From the NCBI RefSeq assembly GCF_021130785.1, contig NC_060211.1:121469001-121533000 (forward strand): 64,000 bases of DNA, in the 5' to 3' direction. The notes under the pieces were generated by a model. That model had not been told where the DNA came from. It made no database searches and saw nothing but the letters and a program-made list of their open reading frames with translations. The DNA is from Homalodisca vitripennis (taxonomy: Eukaryota; Arthropoda; Insecta; Hemiptera; Cicadellidae). The position numbers were made by a program, and so were the translations under genes. Numbering within the stretch: the stretch's first letter is position 1; each line of letters begins with the position of its first letter. Below are positions 37,641 through 48,000 of the stretch, in pieces.

Positions 37641-38125
37641 ACATTAAATTTGTATTATATGGCATTAGCCTTATTTAATTTCAATGAACATTGAATCGCA
37701 AAAAGTACTTGCTCCGCCGGGACTCGAACCCGGATCTCTCACTTGCCGGGTGAATGTGCTACCATTACACCACAAAGCCCTCACTTTTTACGATTCAAGT
37801 ATTTTGTATTTGGCCATATCTGTCACATATGCTTTTAAATAACCAAACTAACATATTATCGGAAGACCAAATACCTGTCAAATGACTATTGTTTACATTA
37901 AATTTGTATAAATGGCAATAGCCTTATTTAATTTTCTATAAACATTGAATCGCAAAAAGTACTTGCTACTCGAAATCTTTCACTTTGAATGTGCTACCAT
38001 TACACCACAAAGCCCTACGATTCAAGTATTTTGTATTTGGCCATATCTGTCACATATGCTTTTAAATAACCAAACTAACATATGATCGGAAGACCATACC
38101 TGTCAAATGACTTTTGTTTATATGG
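37641..38125 (-). mobile_element. Tandem dimer of a tRNA-derived SINE
   Basis: Two direct copies, 37641-37894 and 37895-38125, each start ACATTAAATTTGTAT and end CAAATGACTnTTGTTT on the plus strand. Each has the order: tail, TTGAATCGCAAAAAGTACTT, tRNA-like core, TACGATTCAAGTATTTTGTA and TTGGCCATATCTGTCACATA. The left copy keeps a clean tRNA-like core with both internal promoter boxes; the right copy has lost the B box. AATCGCAAAAAGT and ACTTTTTACGATT flank the core as an inverted repeat, unusual for a plain SINE. Confidence 0.8.
37709..37779 (-). tRNA. tRNA-like core of the SINE (not a functional tRNA)
   Basis: On the minus strand it folds as a 71-nt cloverleaf: acceptor GGCTTTG/CGGAGC(A) with six of seven pairs, D arm with A box TGGTGTAATGG, anticodon stem TTCAC/GTGAG, T stem CCGGG/CCCGG with a perfect B box GGTTCGAGTCC. 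The anticodon loop is CCGGCAA, giving GGC, but position 33 is C instead of the near-universal U. Together with the SINE context this indicates a promoter-bearing tRNA derivative rather than a working tRNA. The D-arm wording is closest to tRNA-Gln-like sequences. Confidence 0.6.
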
Positions 38126-38196
38126 TGGGGTTATTTAAAAGCATATGTGACAGATATGGCCAAATACAAAATACTTGAATCGTAAAAAGTGAGGAC
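38126..38196 (+). repeat. Inverted third partial SINE copy
   Basis: GGTTATTTAAAAGCATATGT, GACAGATATGGCCAAATACA and ACTTGAATCGTAAAAAGTGA are the reverse complement of the right part of the two preceding copies, so transcripts across 38.02-38.20 kb could form a long hairpin. A (TA)n run follows immediately. Confidence 0.9.
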
Positions 38197-38200
38197 TGTG

Positions 38201-38205
<5 letters not shown>

Positions 38206-38257
<52 letters not shown>
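38206..38257. repeat. (TA)n microsatellite
   Basis: Pure TA run at the end of the inverted SINE piece. Confidence 0.95.
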
Positions 38258-38259
<2 letters not shown>

Positions 38260-38529
38260 GTAGAAATGGTGGACGACGCTAGGTATACATTTTTTGTATG
38301 CCAATGTTTTGCAGTTAAATGAATGACTCTTGAAAAAGGTGTCAGAGGATTTGACCTTGATGACGACGTGATAAGTTGCTCTGGAAAGTGATCATCTGGA
38401 ATGGAGTCAGTGTATTAGTCCTTTCTTCTCTAGCAAAATAAAAAAAATATGTGTGCCTGACAGACACTTTAGAAGATTATAATAAATTAAATCTCCTCTA
38501 TGCGTAATGAACTACATTCAGGTTAAAGA

Positions 38530-38640
38530 AACAACTGTCCAGCGATCGCCGGCCGGTCTCCAAAGTTTGGGCGGGGAATTGATACGATGACGCACCTTGG
38601 AGTGGTCGTTACCGCTTATCGGGTATTGTGATGGAACCTT
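38530..38640 (+). repeat. Block I, unit 3
   Basis: GATCGCCGGCCGGTCTCCA, GATGACGCACCTTGGAGTGG and ACCGCTTATCGGGTATTG correspond to GATCGCCGACCAATCTCCT and GGTGATGCACCTTGGAAGTGG at 45.07-45.17 kb. It is markedly GC-rich against its surroundings. Confidence 0.7.
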
Positions 38641-39344
38641 TTTTACAGCTAAGTTCTTCCAATTAGGTACCTACCAATAATTTCGTTAATAATTCAAGTT
38701 ATATGTTTCAGAAGGTAAGGCTCTAATTGATCAAAATTAAAGATTTGACTTGCTTATGCATTTGAATATTAATAACGGGTTTTCTAACTAACTCAGAATA
38801 AAATATTCAAAAGACACATTACATGGTGCTGCTACTATTCATAATACTAAAATAGAGTCCAAAAAGGCCAACTGAATATCGTCTGAAGAAAACAGTTCAA
38901 ATAACAGAAAAACTTAAAAATAATATAACTGAAACTACATTACGTTTTATGGACAGATACTAGCATTTAATCGTTAATTGTACAACTATCACGAATTTTC
39001 ATGTTTCATAAGTTATATTTAAGCTTTATAAAAACAAATTAAACTTAATTTTAAGAAGAAACAACATGGATAATCATAAGGGAAAAATAAAAGCATTGAT
39101 ATAAAGCAATGTTTAAATATCTCAAAGAATACAGATCTAGAGTAATTGGCGTTTTTCATTATAAATACATTCTACGTTAATTTATAAATTTATATGTATA
39201 TTAAAACTAATGAAGCAGCTTAACTATTATACGTAATTATCGTTATGATAAAAGTTCTATTGATCCTACGTTGTTAATATGTCCTAATATAAATTTAAAA
39301 TAATGGTAACTTTCTTTCTTTATTCTTTCTTTTCATAGTATAAT
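38641..39344. other. AT-rich DNA, nothing recognised
   Basis: The last part (from about 39.2 kb, TATACGTAATTATCGTTATG) is the upstream flank of block A and matches unit 3 (TATCCGTAATTATCGTCATA). No genes. Confidence 0.5.
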
Positions 39345-39600
39345 ATACACGACCCATGGGGTAATTTTGGGTGAATTCAGTTTTCAACACTTGGCAGAGA
39401 ATAATGGAAGTTGGTTACTGAGTTCAATACTAGGATTGTTAATGGCTGGCCGTTGGCAATACCAACACAGCTGTACACGAAACGCTTACGCAGTGGATTA
39501 TATCGGGTGCTTCAATAATATGGCCACACCATTCAAATGTGTTACGGTGCGGATAGTTATAATATTGCATAATTCTTTTATTTTATAGATTCAATATCTA
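39345..39600 (+). repeat. Block A, unit 4
   Basis: AATGGAAGTTGGTTACTGAG, GGCCGTTGGCAATACCAACA, CAGCTGTACACGAAACG and CACCATTCAAATGTGTTACG match units 3 and 5. Indels after CAGCTGTAC shift the reading frame shared by units 3 and 5, so the 73-codon frame here mixes frames. Confidence 0.8.
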
Positions 39601-39664
39601 ATATATTAAGATTTACGTATTTTTACTGCAAGTAATATAGATTACACTAATTGACAGATGAGAC

Positions 39665-39870
39665 TATAAAGGGTGTAAAGGGCTGGCAATTCATTTTCAG
39701 ATTCTGTGTGATTCTATGAAGGGTAATTGTTTTCCAATTTCCTCTTGGTTCAGCAGCAATCGCCATTTAGTTTTTTTTTAGTGGAACAATTTACCTATGT
39801 TGTTATCTTTACGATTGTTACAAAACTTATTAAACGGTGGCCATGTCAGAAGTACCCAACTGTGTAAACT
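39665..39870 (+). mobile_element. Repeat K, right copy (partial)
   Basis: AAAGGGTGTAAAGGGCTGGC, TTCATTTTCAGATTCTGTG and GCAGCAATCGCCATTTAG correspond to ACAGGGTGTAACAAAACTAT...GGCTGGC, CTAGCCGCCATGTTAT at 21.1 kb. The leading ACAGGG is altered. It lies between A and B of unit 4. Confidence 0.45.
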
Positions 39871-40484
39871 GAGTATAAACCGTTTAACCTTAAACACCAA
39901 ATAAATGTAAACATAATCAAATTAACACGTTTGTAAGATTAGTTTGCAATTGGTAGTGTTATGGAAAATAAGTATTTGTTAGATAATAATGTTAAATAAA
40001 TAGTTTCAGTGTTAAATTTTAATCAAAGAAACAGCTGGTTGAAATTAAAACTTTTAAAGTACTGTGAAATGATAGAGCATTGAGTTTGCATTTGTAATAC
40101 GAAACGATGCAAATCATCATAAAGTATTAAACATTTTTTCTCATTCATAAAATATCTATTTGTAAAACTTTTGCATACCAACGACGAGCATCAGCACGGT
40201 TGCAGTTTGCAAGTCCGCACGGACATCATACATCATCACATAAAACATACATCAGGTGCATGTCCGTCATCTCTAGAAAAAATACATGTTTTCTATAATT
40301 ACAAACTGATCTAACAAACATGTTACTTTGGTTATGTTAACATTACTTTTAAGATTTATTTATGACTATTTATGTCTTTAGATGGAGGGATGAAACTCGG
40401 GACACTTTTATATGAAATAGAAGTGAACCTTTTAGTCACTGTTACAACTTTGGCAATTTCCCCAAGATGGGAGATTAATATATA

Positions 40485-40525
40485 TCACATACATACATAT
40501 GTATATATATATATAAACCACATAA

Positions 40526-40556
<31 letters not shown>

Positions 40557-40600
40557 TCACATACATATTATATCGTATGCTGTATATATATATTACATTA
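40485..40600. repeat. TA-rich imperfect microsatellite
   Basis: (TA)n runs with CACATACATA interruptions; the 104-codon frame across it is read-through. Confidence 0.9.
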
Positions 40601-40919
40601 TCCGTGAATACAATCTAGAGCAAAAAATTTGGGCTAATATTATTATTTTTTTATTTTATTTTTATTTTTTAATTTTATTATTTTAGACTGTAAATAACGA
40701 TTTTTGTTTAGCTTAAACAATTTTTTCAGGCCACAAAACAAATAGACTATTAATGTCTTATATATAATGTTTCTTGCAGGAGAAAAATTCAGTATTGCAT
40801 ATTGTAATGTAGTTATACACAGTACAAAATATGTTAACAGGTACTAAGAAATTTATTCATACTGTTGAAGGCACTCACAGGATATTTGCCATCGCTGAAA
40901 ATTCAATACATTTAGGAGT

Positions 40920-40921
40920 TT

Positions 40922-40987
<66 letters not shown>
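40920..40987. repeat. (TA)n microsatellite
   Basis: Nearly pure TA run just upstream of block B, at the place where unit 3 also has one. Confidence 0.96.
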
Positions 40988-40988
<1 letters not shown>

Positions 40989-41024
40989 TATATTTGTAAA
41001 TAAAACAGAAAAGTAGATTTTAAG

Positions 41025-41240
41025 ATCTTTCAGAATACAGTTCAAACTTATAGATACTAAATAGTAGGGCAACATTTCATAATGATGTAGTCTGGAGCTG
41101 ACATTATTAACTGTAGGTCAGCTGCTATCTACATCTGTAGCTAGAACATCACAGTTGCTCTCTGCTCACAGTCAGCTCTGATGTAATCTCACAATAGTAC
41201 AACCCGATCTTAAGTCATCATGCTGCCATCATGTCTCTTT
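41025..41240 (+). repeat. Block B, unit 4
   Basis: GATGTAGTCTGGAGCTGACA, GGTCAGCTGCTATCTACATC, CAGCTCTGATGTAATCTCAC and CCCGATCTTAAGTCATCATG. Flank upstream (CAGAATACAGTTCAAACTTA, TAGATACTAA) matches unit 3. Confidence 0.88.
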
Positions 41241-42125
41241 GGCCTTAAAACATATATTTGTTACTTTCCATTTGAACTCATGGCTTTAGAAATTTAATAT
41301 TCATATAAATTACTCACAATTGGGATCTGGGCTGTTCCATTGACGGATATTTACATGTGTGAGTGATTTATGCGTAGTGTTTGTGATTTTCAGAGAATAT
41401 TTCTTTTATTTAAGGGAGTCGTTTATAGTTTGGTTAATGTTACGTTAAGATTGGTATTGTTAAGATTGGCGATTTTAAAAACAAATGTTTGCTTGTAGCA
41501 CATCATTTGTTTCCTAATTTTTTATGATGTAAGTTTAACTATAGGCCTCTTTGACACTACATTCACCTATTAAATAAAGAAACTAAAGTTGTTCAAACTT
41601 ATTTGTCAGACTACTATAATATTAGTATAATATTTCATTTATTTCATTAAAACTATTTATTACTTAAAATATATTGTTAGTTTTCCTTTAAGTATGGTGT
41701 GAAAAGTGAAGAATGAGTTAGTTTAAGAGTGATTATTTAGTTTCAAAATGTTCGTAACATTAAAAGAACAATATTATTCGAATAAAAGTGTATTATTTAA
41801 ATTTAAAATAAAAACTTTTGGAAAATTTACCATCTTAAATGCTTACGAGAAACATAATTTTAATATTACACGCCACATGAGCTAATTAATTAAAAAAATA
41901 AACTTTGTAATATTTATAAATAATGAACATGTAATATTTTGATTTATTGGCTATATTCATACATTATTAATTTATATTTCTTAATAATGTCTCTCTCTCT
42001 CTTTATAATTCAAAGTTTGGTTCCTTTATGTTCGGATTTATTCCGTTTCCTATTCCGAGCTTTTAATATTCACCGCAATTCAGGAAATAAAAAGGTTTTA
42101 AATGAGTATTATGGTCTGAGCGGAG
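41241..42125 (+). repeat. Inter-block sequence and block C, unit 4
   Basis: Follows unit 3 over its whole length (see 31931-32800). C proper is 41935-42125 with TTGATTTATTGGCTATATTC, TTCGGATTTATTCCG and AAGGTTTTAAATGAGTATTA. A (TC)n run near 41992 disturbs it. Confidence 0.8.
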
Positions 42126-43100
42126 TAAAAGTGTTTACTTGGGAGGGTGGAAAAACGTAATTTTCGCCTGTAAATTTGCTGATATGTCTGTTTTTCCGCA
42201 TGATACCTTGAGAAAGAACTAAGATATAGACTTAAAGTGACGTGCGAAGCACATTTTACACAAGCGTTATTGAATTTGATCGTGGTGCATGTAACTCATT
42301 GGGATATTTCTGGGCCTTACTAAACATTTTTATTTTGGTACTATGGGTAATTATGATTGCAACGAGTAAATTACAGACTCAATAGATTTGTAAATCAACT
42401 ACATACTGTAATACAATAAATTATAAAACTAGCTTTAGATTTGATATTTTGCATACAACCAATACGCGACACGAGGTTTAGCATAAGCCTACATTTTAGA
42501 TTAGGAAAGTTAGTTATCTAGAATACTCCACGTGTTATATGTATCATTAAATCTACAAATTTATGTCATATACTGGGCTTTATAAAAACTTGTACTTCCT
42601 AAAACAGACCGCTTTTATTGGTAAAGAGTAATGTAGATGAGTTAGTGCATATTTAGCCGTTCTTACGTTATCTAAATAAATTGAATAAATAAGTTTCTGA
42701 AAAATATGCCGGAAATCAGTGAATTGATATTAGTGAATAATAATACTATAGTATTTCTTGGATATGTATGTAAGAAAACATATATTTAAACATAAATATG
42801 GTGGAATAAAACATTTTTCAAATTAAAATTTATTTTAGTGAACGAAAGCGGGTTAGTTTCAAGCGGTTGACAGCGAGAATATTAAACAGCTAACAATAGC
42901 CTAAATAACATTCTGTTGAAAATGGTTCATAGAAAAGACTATCTTGTAGAGTCAAACATAATACATTAAAAGTTTCGAATACAATATTTATTAACTTACG
43001 TAATTATTTCAAATGTTAAAATTTATTGGATTCACAAGAACAAACAATAGATCATATATTTACAACGAGATTGACATATATTTCTCGTCGTCTGTGAATA
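42126..43100 (+). repeat. Unit 4 sequence between C and J
   Basis: Parts align with unit 3 downstream of C: GCATGATACCTTGAGAAAGAAC vs GTTTGATGCTTGAGAAAGCAC, and CCGGAAATCAGTGAATTGATAT with CCAGAAATCTATGAATTGACAT at 33.56 kb. No coding region. Confidence 0.55.
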
Positions 43101-43104
43101 TCCA

Positions 43105-43230
43105 GTTAATTATTCAAAAAGAACAGAGTGACAAAGGACGCAATATGGGCGTTAACTTGACACAAGCGTAAATATGTCGGACATACAAGTTTTTACATTT
43201 TTAAATGTTATAACAAACAGTTTGTCATGT
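43105..43230 (+). repeat. Block J, unit 4 (diverged)
   Basis: TTATTCAAAAAGAACAGAGT and GACAAAGGACGCAATATGGG resemble the J head of units 1 and 2; the TTAGCTTGTCACATGC part is reduced to TTAACTTGACACAAGC. Confidence 0.55.
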
Positions 43231-43844
43231 AGTTAAACCTATTTTAATTGTTTCGTGAGCCAGGGTTTCCAAAAAGACTTAAATACAGTAATTAGTTAAT
43301 TTTAGATGTGGGTTTGTTTAGTAAGTACTAAATTATGATCATAAATTATATTAGAAATAACATGTAGTATGTGCAACAGTTACTAAGGTTTTCAAATTAA
43401 TAAATTGAGAGTAAAAGGTTTGTTTTGTTCATGCAATACAATACATTTATAAGTATAATTTATTTTGGTTGTTTCGAGGTGCTAGAATAAATCATTCATG
43501 TAAGAATTAATCACCAAGAGAAAATAATACAGATATTAATTTGCTCTATTCCGCTAATAGGGATCAATCAGTGCTACACGTTACATACAGAATTTGAAAA
43601 TCTGTATGGCTACTCGATGAGTTTTTATGAAGCCCGCTAAGATTTGAAAGGGATGTATCATAATGGTTCTTCCATGACTCAGTATGGAAATAACTATTCA
43701 TGAATATATTAAAAACGTTTCATTGCTTTTGTAATACATTTATATTCACTCAAAAATATTCTCACTTTGTACCTTTTAGACGTCTTGATAGTTAAGGTAA
43801 AATAAGGTAGATGGATAACATATGAGTTAAGATAAGTTGTTCTC

Positions 43845-44035
43845 AATATTGGCTTGTCAGGTGGTAAACGCCGGAAAATACAATGTTAATCTCGCCAATG
43901 GCACCCAGACCCAACAAAGGGATAAAGTCAGAAGGGTTGACGTTTCGTTGATGATACGAGGAATGATTGATGATAAAGTCATTCTCACTGTTAGCTTGTC
44001 AGACTACAATGGAAATCAGCAGTAATTGATCAAAC
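43845..44035 (+). repeat. Block D, unit 4, with a 62-codon open frame
   Basis: GGCTTGTCAGGTGGTAAACG, CCAACAAAGGGATAAAGTCA, GTTGACGTTTCGTTGATGAT and GATGA-TAAAG-TCATT (43969-43983). The whole block is open here (43837-44025, containing VDVSLMIRGMIDDKVILTV), and the last 30 codons of this frame can be read in unit 1 as well (FDVSSMIRGMSDGKAILTV). Frame-breaking indels in units 2 and 3 mean coding function is doubtful, but a decayed exon is possible. Confidence 0.85.
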
Positions 44036-44394
44036 ATATTGTGTCATTTTGCCATCAAAAGGAAAGCACGTACCATTGTAACCAGTATAGATATTGGTAA
44101 CAAAAAGCAACAGGTAGAAATGTTTGGCTATTATGTCTTATGTCTTACTTTTGTACTGACGTCTTTGCGGTTGTATCTGAAATTAAATTAACAGAATGAA
44201 GAATATTATTCAATAGGATAAAGTAAATTATACCACATATGTTATTTTGGTTTAATTTAAATATTGGATACTTGAAAAACCTAAGTTTATTTATTTGTTG
44301 GTGTTAATGAGAAAATGTTATGACGACATTGTAAGAAATCACATTAATAGTTATAAATCGGTAATTTAGAAAAAAAACATTAATAAGCGAAGCC

Positions 44395-44665
44395 ATTCCT
44401 AGAGATAATGCACAAATTCCGTCCGAAAAGTGATTGGACCACTCTGCTCACAAAATGCTTACGTAGTTATTGTATCCCAACTTAAGAAGTTCATATTGAC
44501 GATTCTAAGGAGGTTGTCAGCCATGATTCATTTAGAACTGCTGTTGCAGGAAAGGAAACTAACGGGCACGCTCCGGTATAAGAAGAATCAGATATAAGAT
44601 GAATGGGCTGGCCTGTACACAAATTATGGCAGTTGTTGAGACAATGACTCAAAGGCTTGAAGTCC
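44395..44665 (+). repeat. Block H, unit 4
   Basis: Counterpart of 35335-35580. On the minus strand a 78-codon frame (44491-44727) covers it; the unit 3 copy keeps a matching ALNES stretch with stops, so coding cannot be claimed. Confidence 0.7.
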
Positions 44666-45050
44666 GCCATATTTTCTAGGGCTTTACTAAGATCTTTTAT
44701 ACTAAAATTATACTGAAATACTGACATGAGAAACCAAAATTTACCTCACCCAGTACCTGCCTTGTTTCGATTATTACTGCATGTACCTGCACCATCCGGA
44801 TATACCTTTGCAAAAGTTGCAAATCACATGTGTATTTTTGTACGTCAATAACTAAAGGATTCTCGACAAAGGTCTCAGGAGACTTAACATCACCGATGTC
44901 TTTGATATAGAACGTGATGAATTTTAATGTAGTCAATGCATTCGTAGGGTTTGTTCTGTAAATCAAGAAAAAAGCTGAATGACTGACAGACCATTCTAAA
45001 AATTAGAAGAGATGAAGAAGCTCTTCTACGCCAGGTGCACCACATCTAGA
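44666..45050. repeat. Unit 4 counterpart of the H-I interval
   Basis: AAAATTTACCTCACCCAGTA and TGTACCTGCACCATCCGGAT match 37535-37605 (AAAATCTACCTCACCTAGTT, TGTACCTGCACTGGGTGAAC). GATTCTCGACAAAGGTCTCA, GGAGACTTAACATC match 38325-38365. The SINE cluster and most of the hAT pseudogene of unit 3 are absent. A minus-strand 89-codon frame (44697-44966) has no domain I recognise. Confidence 0.6.
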
Positions 45051-45054
45051 TATA

Positions 45055-45170
45055 AGAAAAACGTGTCCCGGGATCGCCGACCAATCTCCTAGAAACAGAA
45101 AAATGGCTATCTGCTCCTAGATAAGCGGTATAGACTTTGATGCGGTGATGCACCTTGGAAGTGGTACAGG
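45055..45170 (+). repeat. Block I, unit 4
   Basis: CGTGTCCCGGGATCGCCGAC, CAATCTCCTAGAAAC and GCGGTGATGCACCTTGGAAG match unit 3. Confidence 0.7.
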
Positions 45171-45884
45171 TATTAAATTAGATACCATACTTTTATAAGG
45201 GAAGTAATACTGTTTTGAATGAATGCGGCTCAGCAGCTGAAATCCAAGGGATTAAATTTAATGCAAAAAATAGTTTAAACACTTGTTTATGTCTTGGGAT
45301 AGTGAATAACTCCTTATAAGTAAATACAGGATAAAATATTCAAATAATATTTTACATACTTTTGTTTGTATTTATAATACTAAAATATGATAAAAAATAG
45401 CCAGTTTGTAACAAGCTCAAGGTACCTACATAAAAATAGTCTAACTGAAACTAACTTTATACTTCAAGGACCCATATTATAATATAAATGGTCACTATTA
45501 AATTTGTAAGAGTTTCACGTATTTCTTACTTTATAGAGCCACTGTTTGAAACTAAAAAATAATTATTATTTCAGAAGAACCAACTCCGATTATTACAACT
45601 GGAAAATATTATAAGAAGTGTAATAAAAGCGAACAAACAATGAGTTAACTCTACTATACAAACTTCCAACTAATAATAATTAGTGTTTTTAATATAAACA
45701 CGTATTGTGATAATTGTTCGTATTCGTATTCTAGAACTTATAAATAATACTACTTTCAAATTTCACCAGTAATTGTCAATGTAATATAAATTCAGTTGTT
45801 CAATAGTTGGTACTTTTTCCTAATATACGTTTGCGTCAAAAATAACTACCTTTCTTTGTCAGTATAGTAGTATGATATGAATGA
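45171..45884. other. AT-rich DNA, nothing recognised
   Basis: Matches unit 3 and 4 flanks only loosely; no frames of note. Confidence 0.45.
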
Positions 45885-46105
45885 TGCAGGGGCTAATTTG
45901 TCTTGAATCCAGTTTTCATACTTGTCAATAATAGTGGAAAATGGTTACTGAGTTGAATGTTAGGAGTGTTATTGGTCGGTCGTTGGAAATACCAACACAG
46001 CTGTACAATAGAACACTCTCACAGAGGATTATATCGCGTGCTTTGTTACGGCCACATCATTCAAATGTGTTACGGTTCGGATACTTTTAATAACGCATCA
46101 ATCTT
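45885..46105 (+). repeat. Block A, unit 5, with a 51-codon open frame
   Basis: From TGG at 45935 to the stop at 46088-46090: WKMVTELNVRSVIGRSLEI, PTQLYNRTLSQRIISRAL. It has the same length and no indel against unit 3. In the first 36 codons the two differ at 12 bases by my count: 7 at third, 4 at first and 1 at second positions. That pattern suggests the segment was coding for part of its history. Confidence 0.7.
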
Positions 46106-46484
46106 AAATTTCATACACTACTTATTACATTTATTGAGGTTTTCAGTTTGGTTACTATATATAATATAGATTGAAGTTGCTATATAAAAATATGCAACAG
46201 TTTATTGCATGTTTAATATTGTGCCTCATACATGTACCTTATAATTCTATGGTTGTTATTTTGCCACGCAGATATAAGAAGAAATGTGCAGAGGAATAAT
46301 TTTTTCGATTTTGAAGTAAGAAAGTCTTTTCAAACTTTAACTGAGTCTTCAAATATTTTGATACAAGACTCTAAGATCATTTGCTCTTATAACGTTAACC
46401 GCCTTAGAATGATACATGATACCTAGTACATCAGAATGATTTATTGCCGAGTACTAAGAAAATGCAATAAATATTAGAGTGGCC

Positions 46485-47475
46485 GGGTAGTAGGGCAATA
46501 CCTAATGATAACGTCTTATAGAACTGACATCTAGTCGAACTCTGCCTTCAAAATGTAATCTAACAACAATACAACTGATTCTTGGTCATTACGCTTTTAT
46601 AATGTTGGTAAGTACATCTGAAAATTGAATTCTGAATCTTTCAAAGTACCTTTGAAAGTTGTAAATATTAACTGATGGATTGATGCTTGATAATAATGCA
46701 GTCTAGAACTGACACTCTAAACTGGAGACCAGCTGCTATCTACAGCTGCAGCTGGGACATCGAGTCGCACTCCGCTTCCAGTCGGTTCTGATGTAATTTC
46801 ACAATAATACCGCTCAATCCTAGTCATTATTTTTTTATCATGTGGGTAAGTACAACAGAAAATTGAATTGTAAATCTTTCAAAGTGCCTTTGAAAGTTGT
46901 AGAGGTTAACTGATGGATTGATGCTTGATAATAATGCAGTCTAGAACTGACACTCTAAACTGGAGACCAGCTGCTATCTACAGCTGCAGCTGGGACATCG
47001 AGTCGCACTCCGCTACCAGTCGGCTCTGATGTAATCTCACAACAATACAACTCAATCTTAGTCATTATATTGGTTAATAGACAGACCAGAACAGTGAATT
47101 GTGAAGTTTTTTCACAATACCGTTGAAAGGTATAAAGGCTAGGTTATGGACTGCTAGCTGATAACAATGGAGTCTAGAACTGAAATTGTGAACTAGTGGC
47201 AAGCCTTGACCTTCAACTGCAGCTGGGAAATGGAGTTACACTCTGTTCCATGTCTGCCCTGATGTAATCTCACAACAAATCAACTCGATCTTAGCCATCA
47301 TGCGTTTATAGTATTGGTACAACAGAAAAGTGCATTGTTCGTTTATTCTAAAAACTGCAGGTCAACTGCTATGTACAAATGTGGCTGGAACATCGAGTCA
47401 CCTCTACTTCCTGCCGGCTTGGATATAATTTCAAAACATTAAAACTTGATTAAAGTTATCATGCCGTCATCAGTA
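46485..47475 (+). repeat. Block B of unit 5, amplified to about five tandem copies
   Basis: TAATAATGCAGTCTAGAACT followed by GACACTC starts copies at 46691 and 46929 (238 apart); a third (ATAACAATGGAGTCTAGAAC) is at 47161; shortened copies lie at about 46500 and 47345. Copies 2 and 3 are nearly identical. Each spacer carries TCTTTCAAAGTGCCTTTGAA-type inverted repeats. In every other unit B is single. Confidence 0.9.
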
Positions 47476-48000
47476 ATGTTGTTACAGTAATGTAGTATTA
47501 AATTAAATGGCATACCATTTTAATCATTTCTGATTAGTTGTGTAGAATATTTTCTTTATTGTAGTGGCAAATCAGTTATGTTGGGAATAATCTTTAGGTT
47601 ACTTTAAGATATGTTTATATTCGTAAGTATTAAAGAAATTTAAAAGCTACTTTTGTGTAGAGCACAATTTTTGTTTGTTATTTTTACTATGATCCTTTGT
47701 GCAATTGCTTGTGTGTAATTTAATCCGCAAGTGTCAATTTGCATCACTTAAACAGATACCTAGATGAACTTCCTATAACGTAATAGTTGTTTTTGTACAA
47801 CAGATCTATGTATATGTACGGAGCTTTATTTCTACATATATAGCCAACATTGAGTTCGATGAAGGTGAATAGGATTTAGCTGAGCATTAAGGAAATGTTT
47901 CACATAAGGATATACATCCAAACCGCAATAAGCTGTGAGATGTAAGTTTATGTAATACTTCATTCATACATAGACAAGACCTATGTCCTACTATTAAGCT
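47476..48000 (+). repeat. Unit 5 tail
   Basis: GTTATGTTGGGAATAATCTT, TTAAAAGCTACTTTTGTGTA and CAACATTGAGTTCGATGAAG correspond to 32.12-32.19 and 32.94 kb of unit 3. Beyond about 48.0 kb I can no longer follow the unit, so this is taken as the right edge of the array. Confidence 0.55.

Noticed and set aside
37709..37779. Functional tRNA gene
   Set aside because: Good cloverleaf and promoter boxes, but C at position 33, one acceptor mismatch, and embedding in a repeated SINE with a second degenerate copy.
43837..44025. Block D as a conserved coding exon
   Set aside because: Open for 62 codons in unit 4 only; single- and two-base indels break the frame in units 2 and 3 and stops occur in unit 1. 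Kept as a possible decayed exon, not called as CDS.
44491..44966. Two overlapping minus-strand frames (78 and 89 codons) across block H and its flank
   Set aside because: The unit 3 counterpart has stops and frameshifts, and no domain was recognised.
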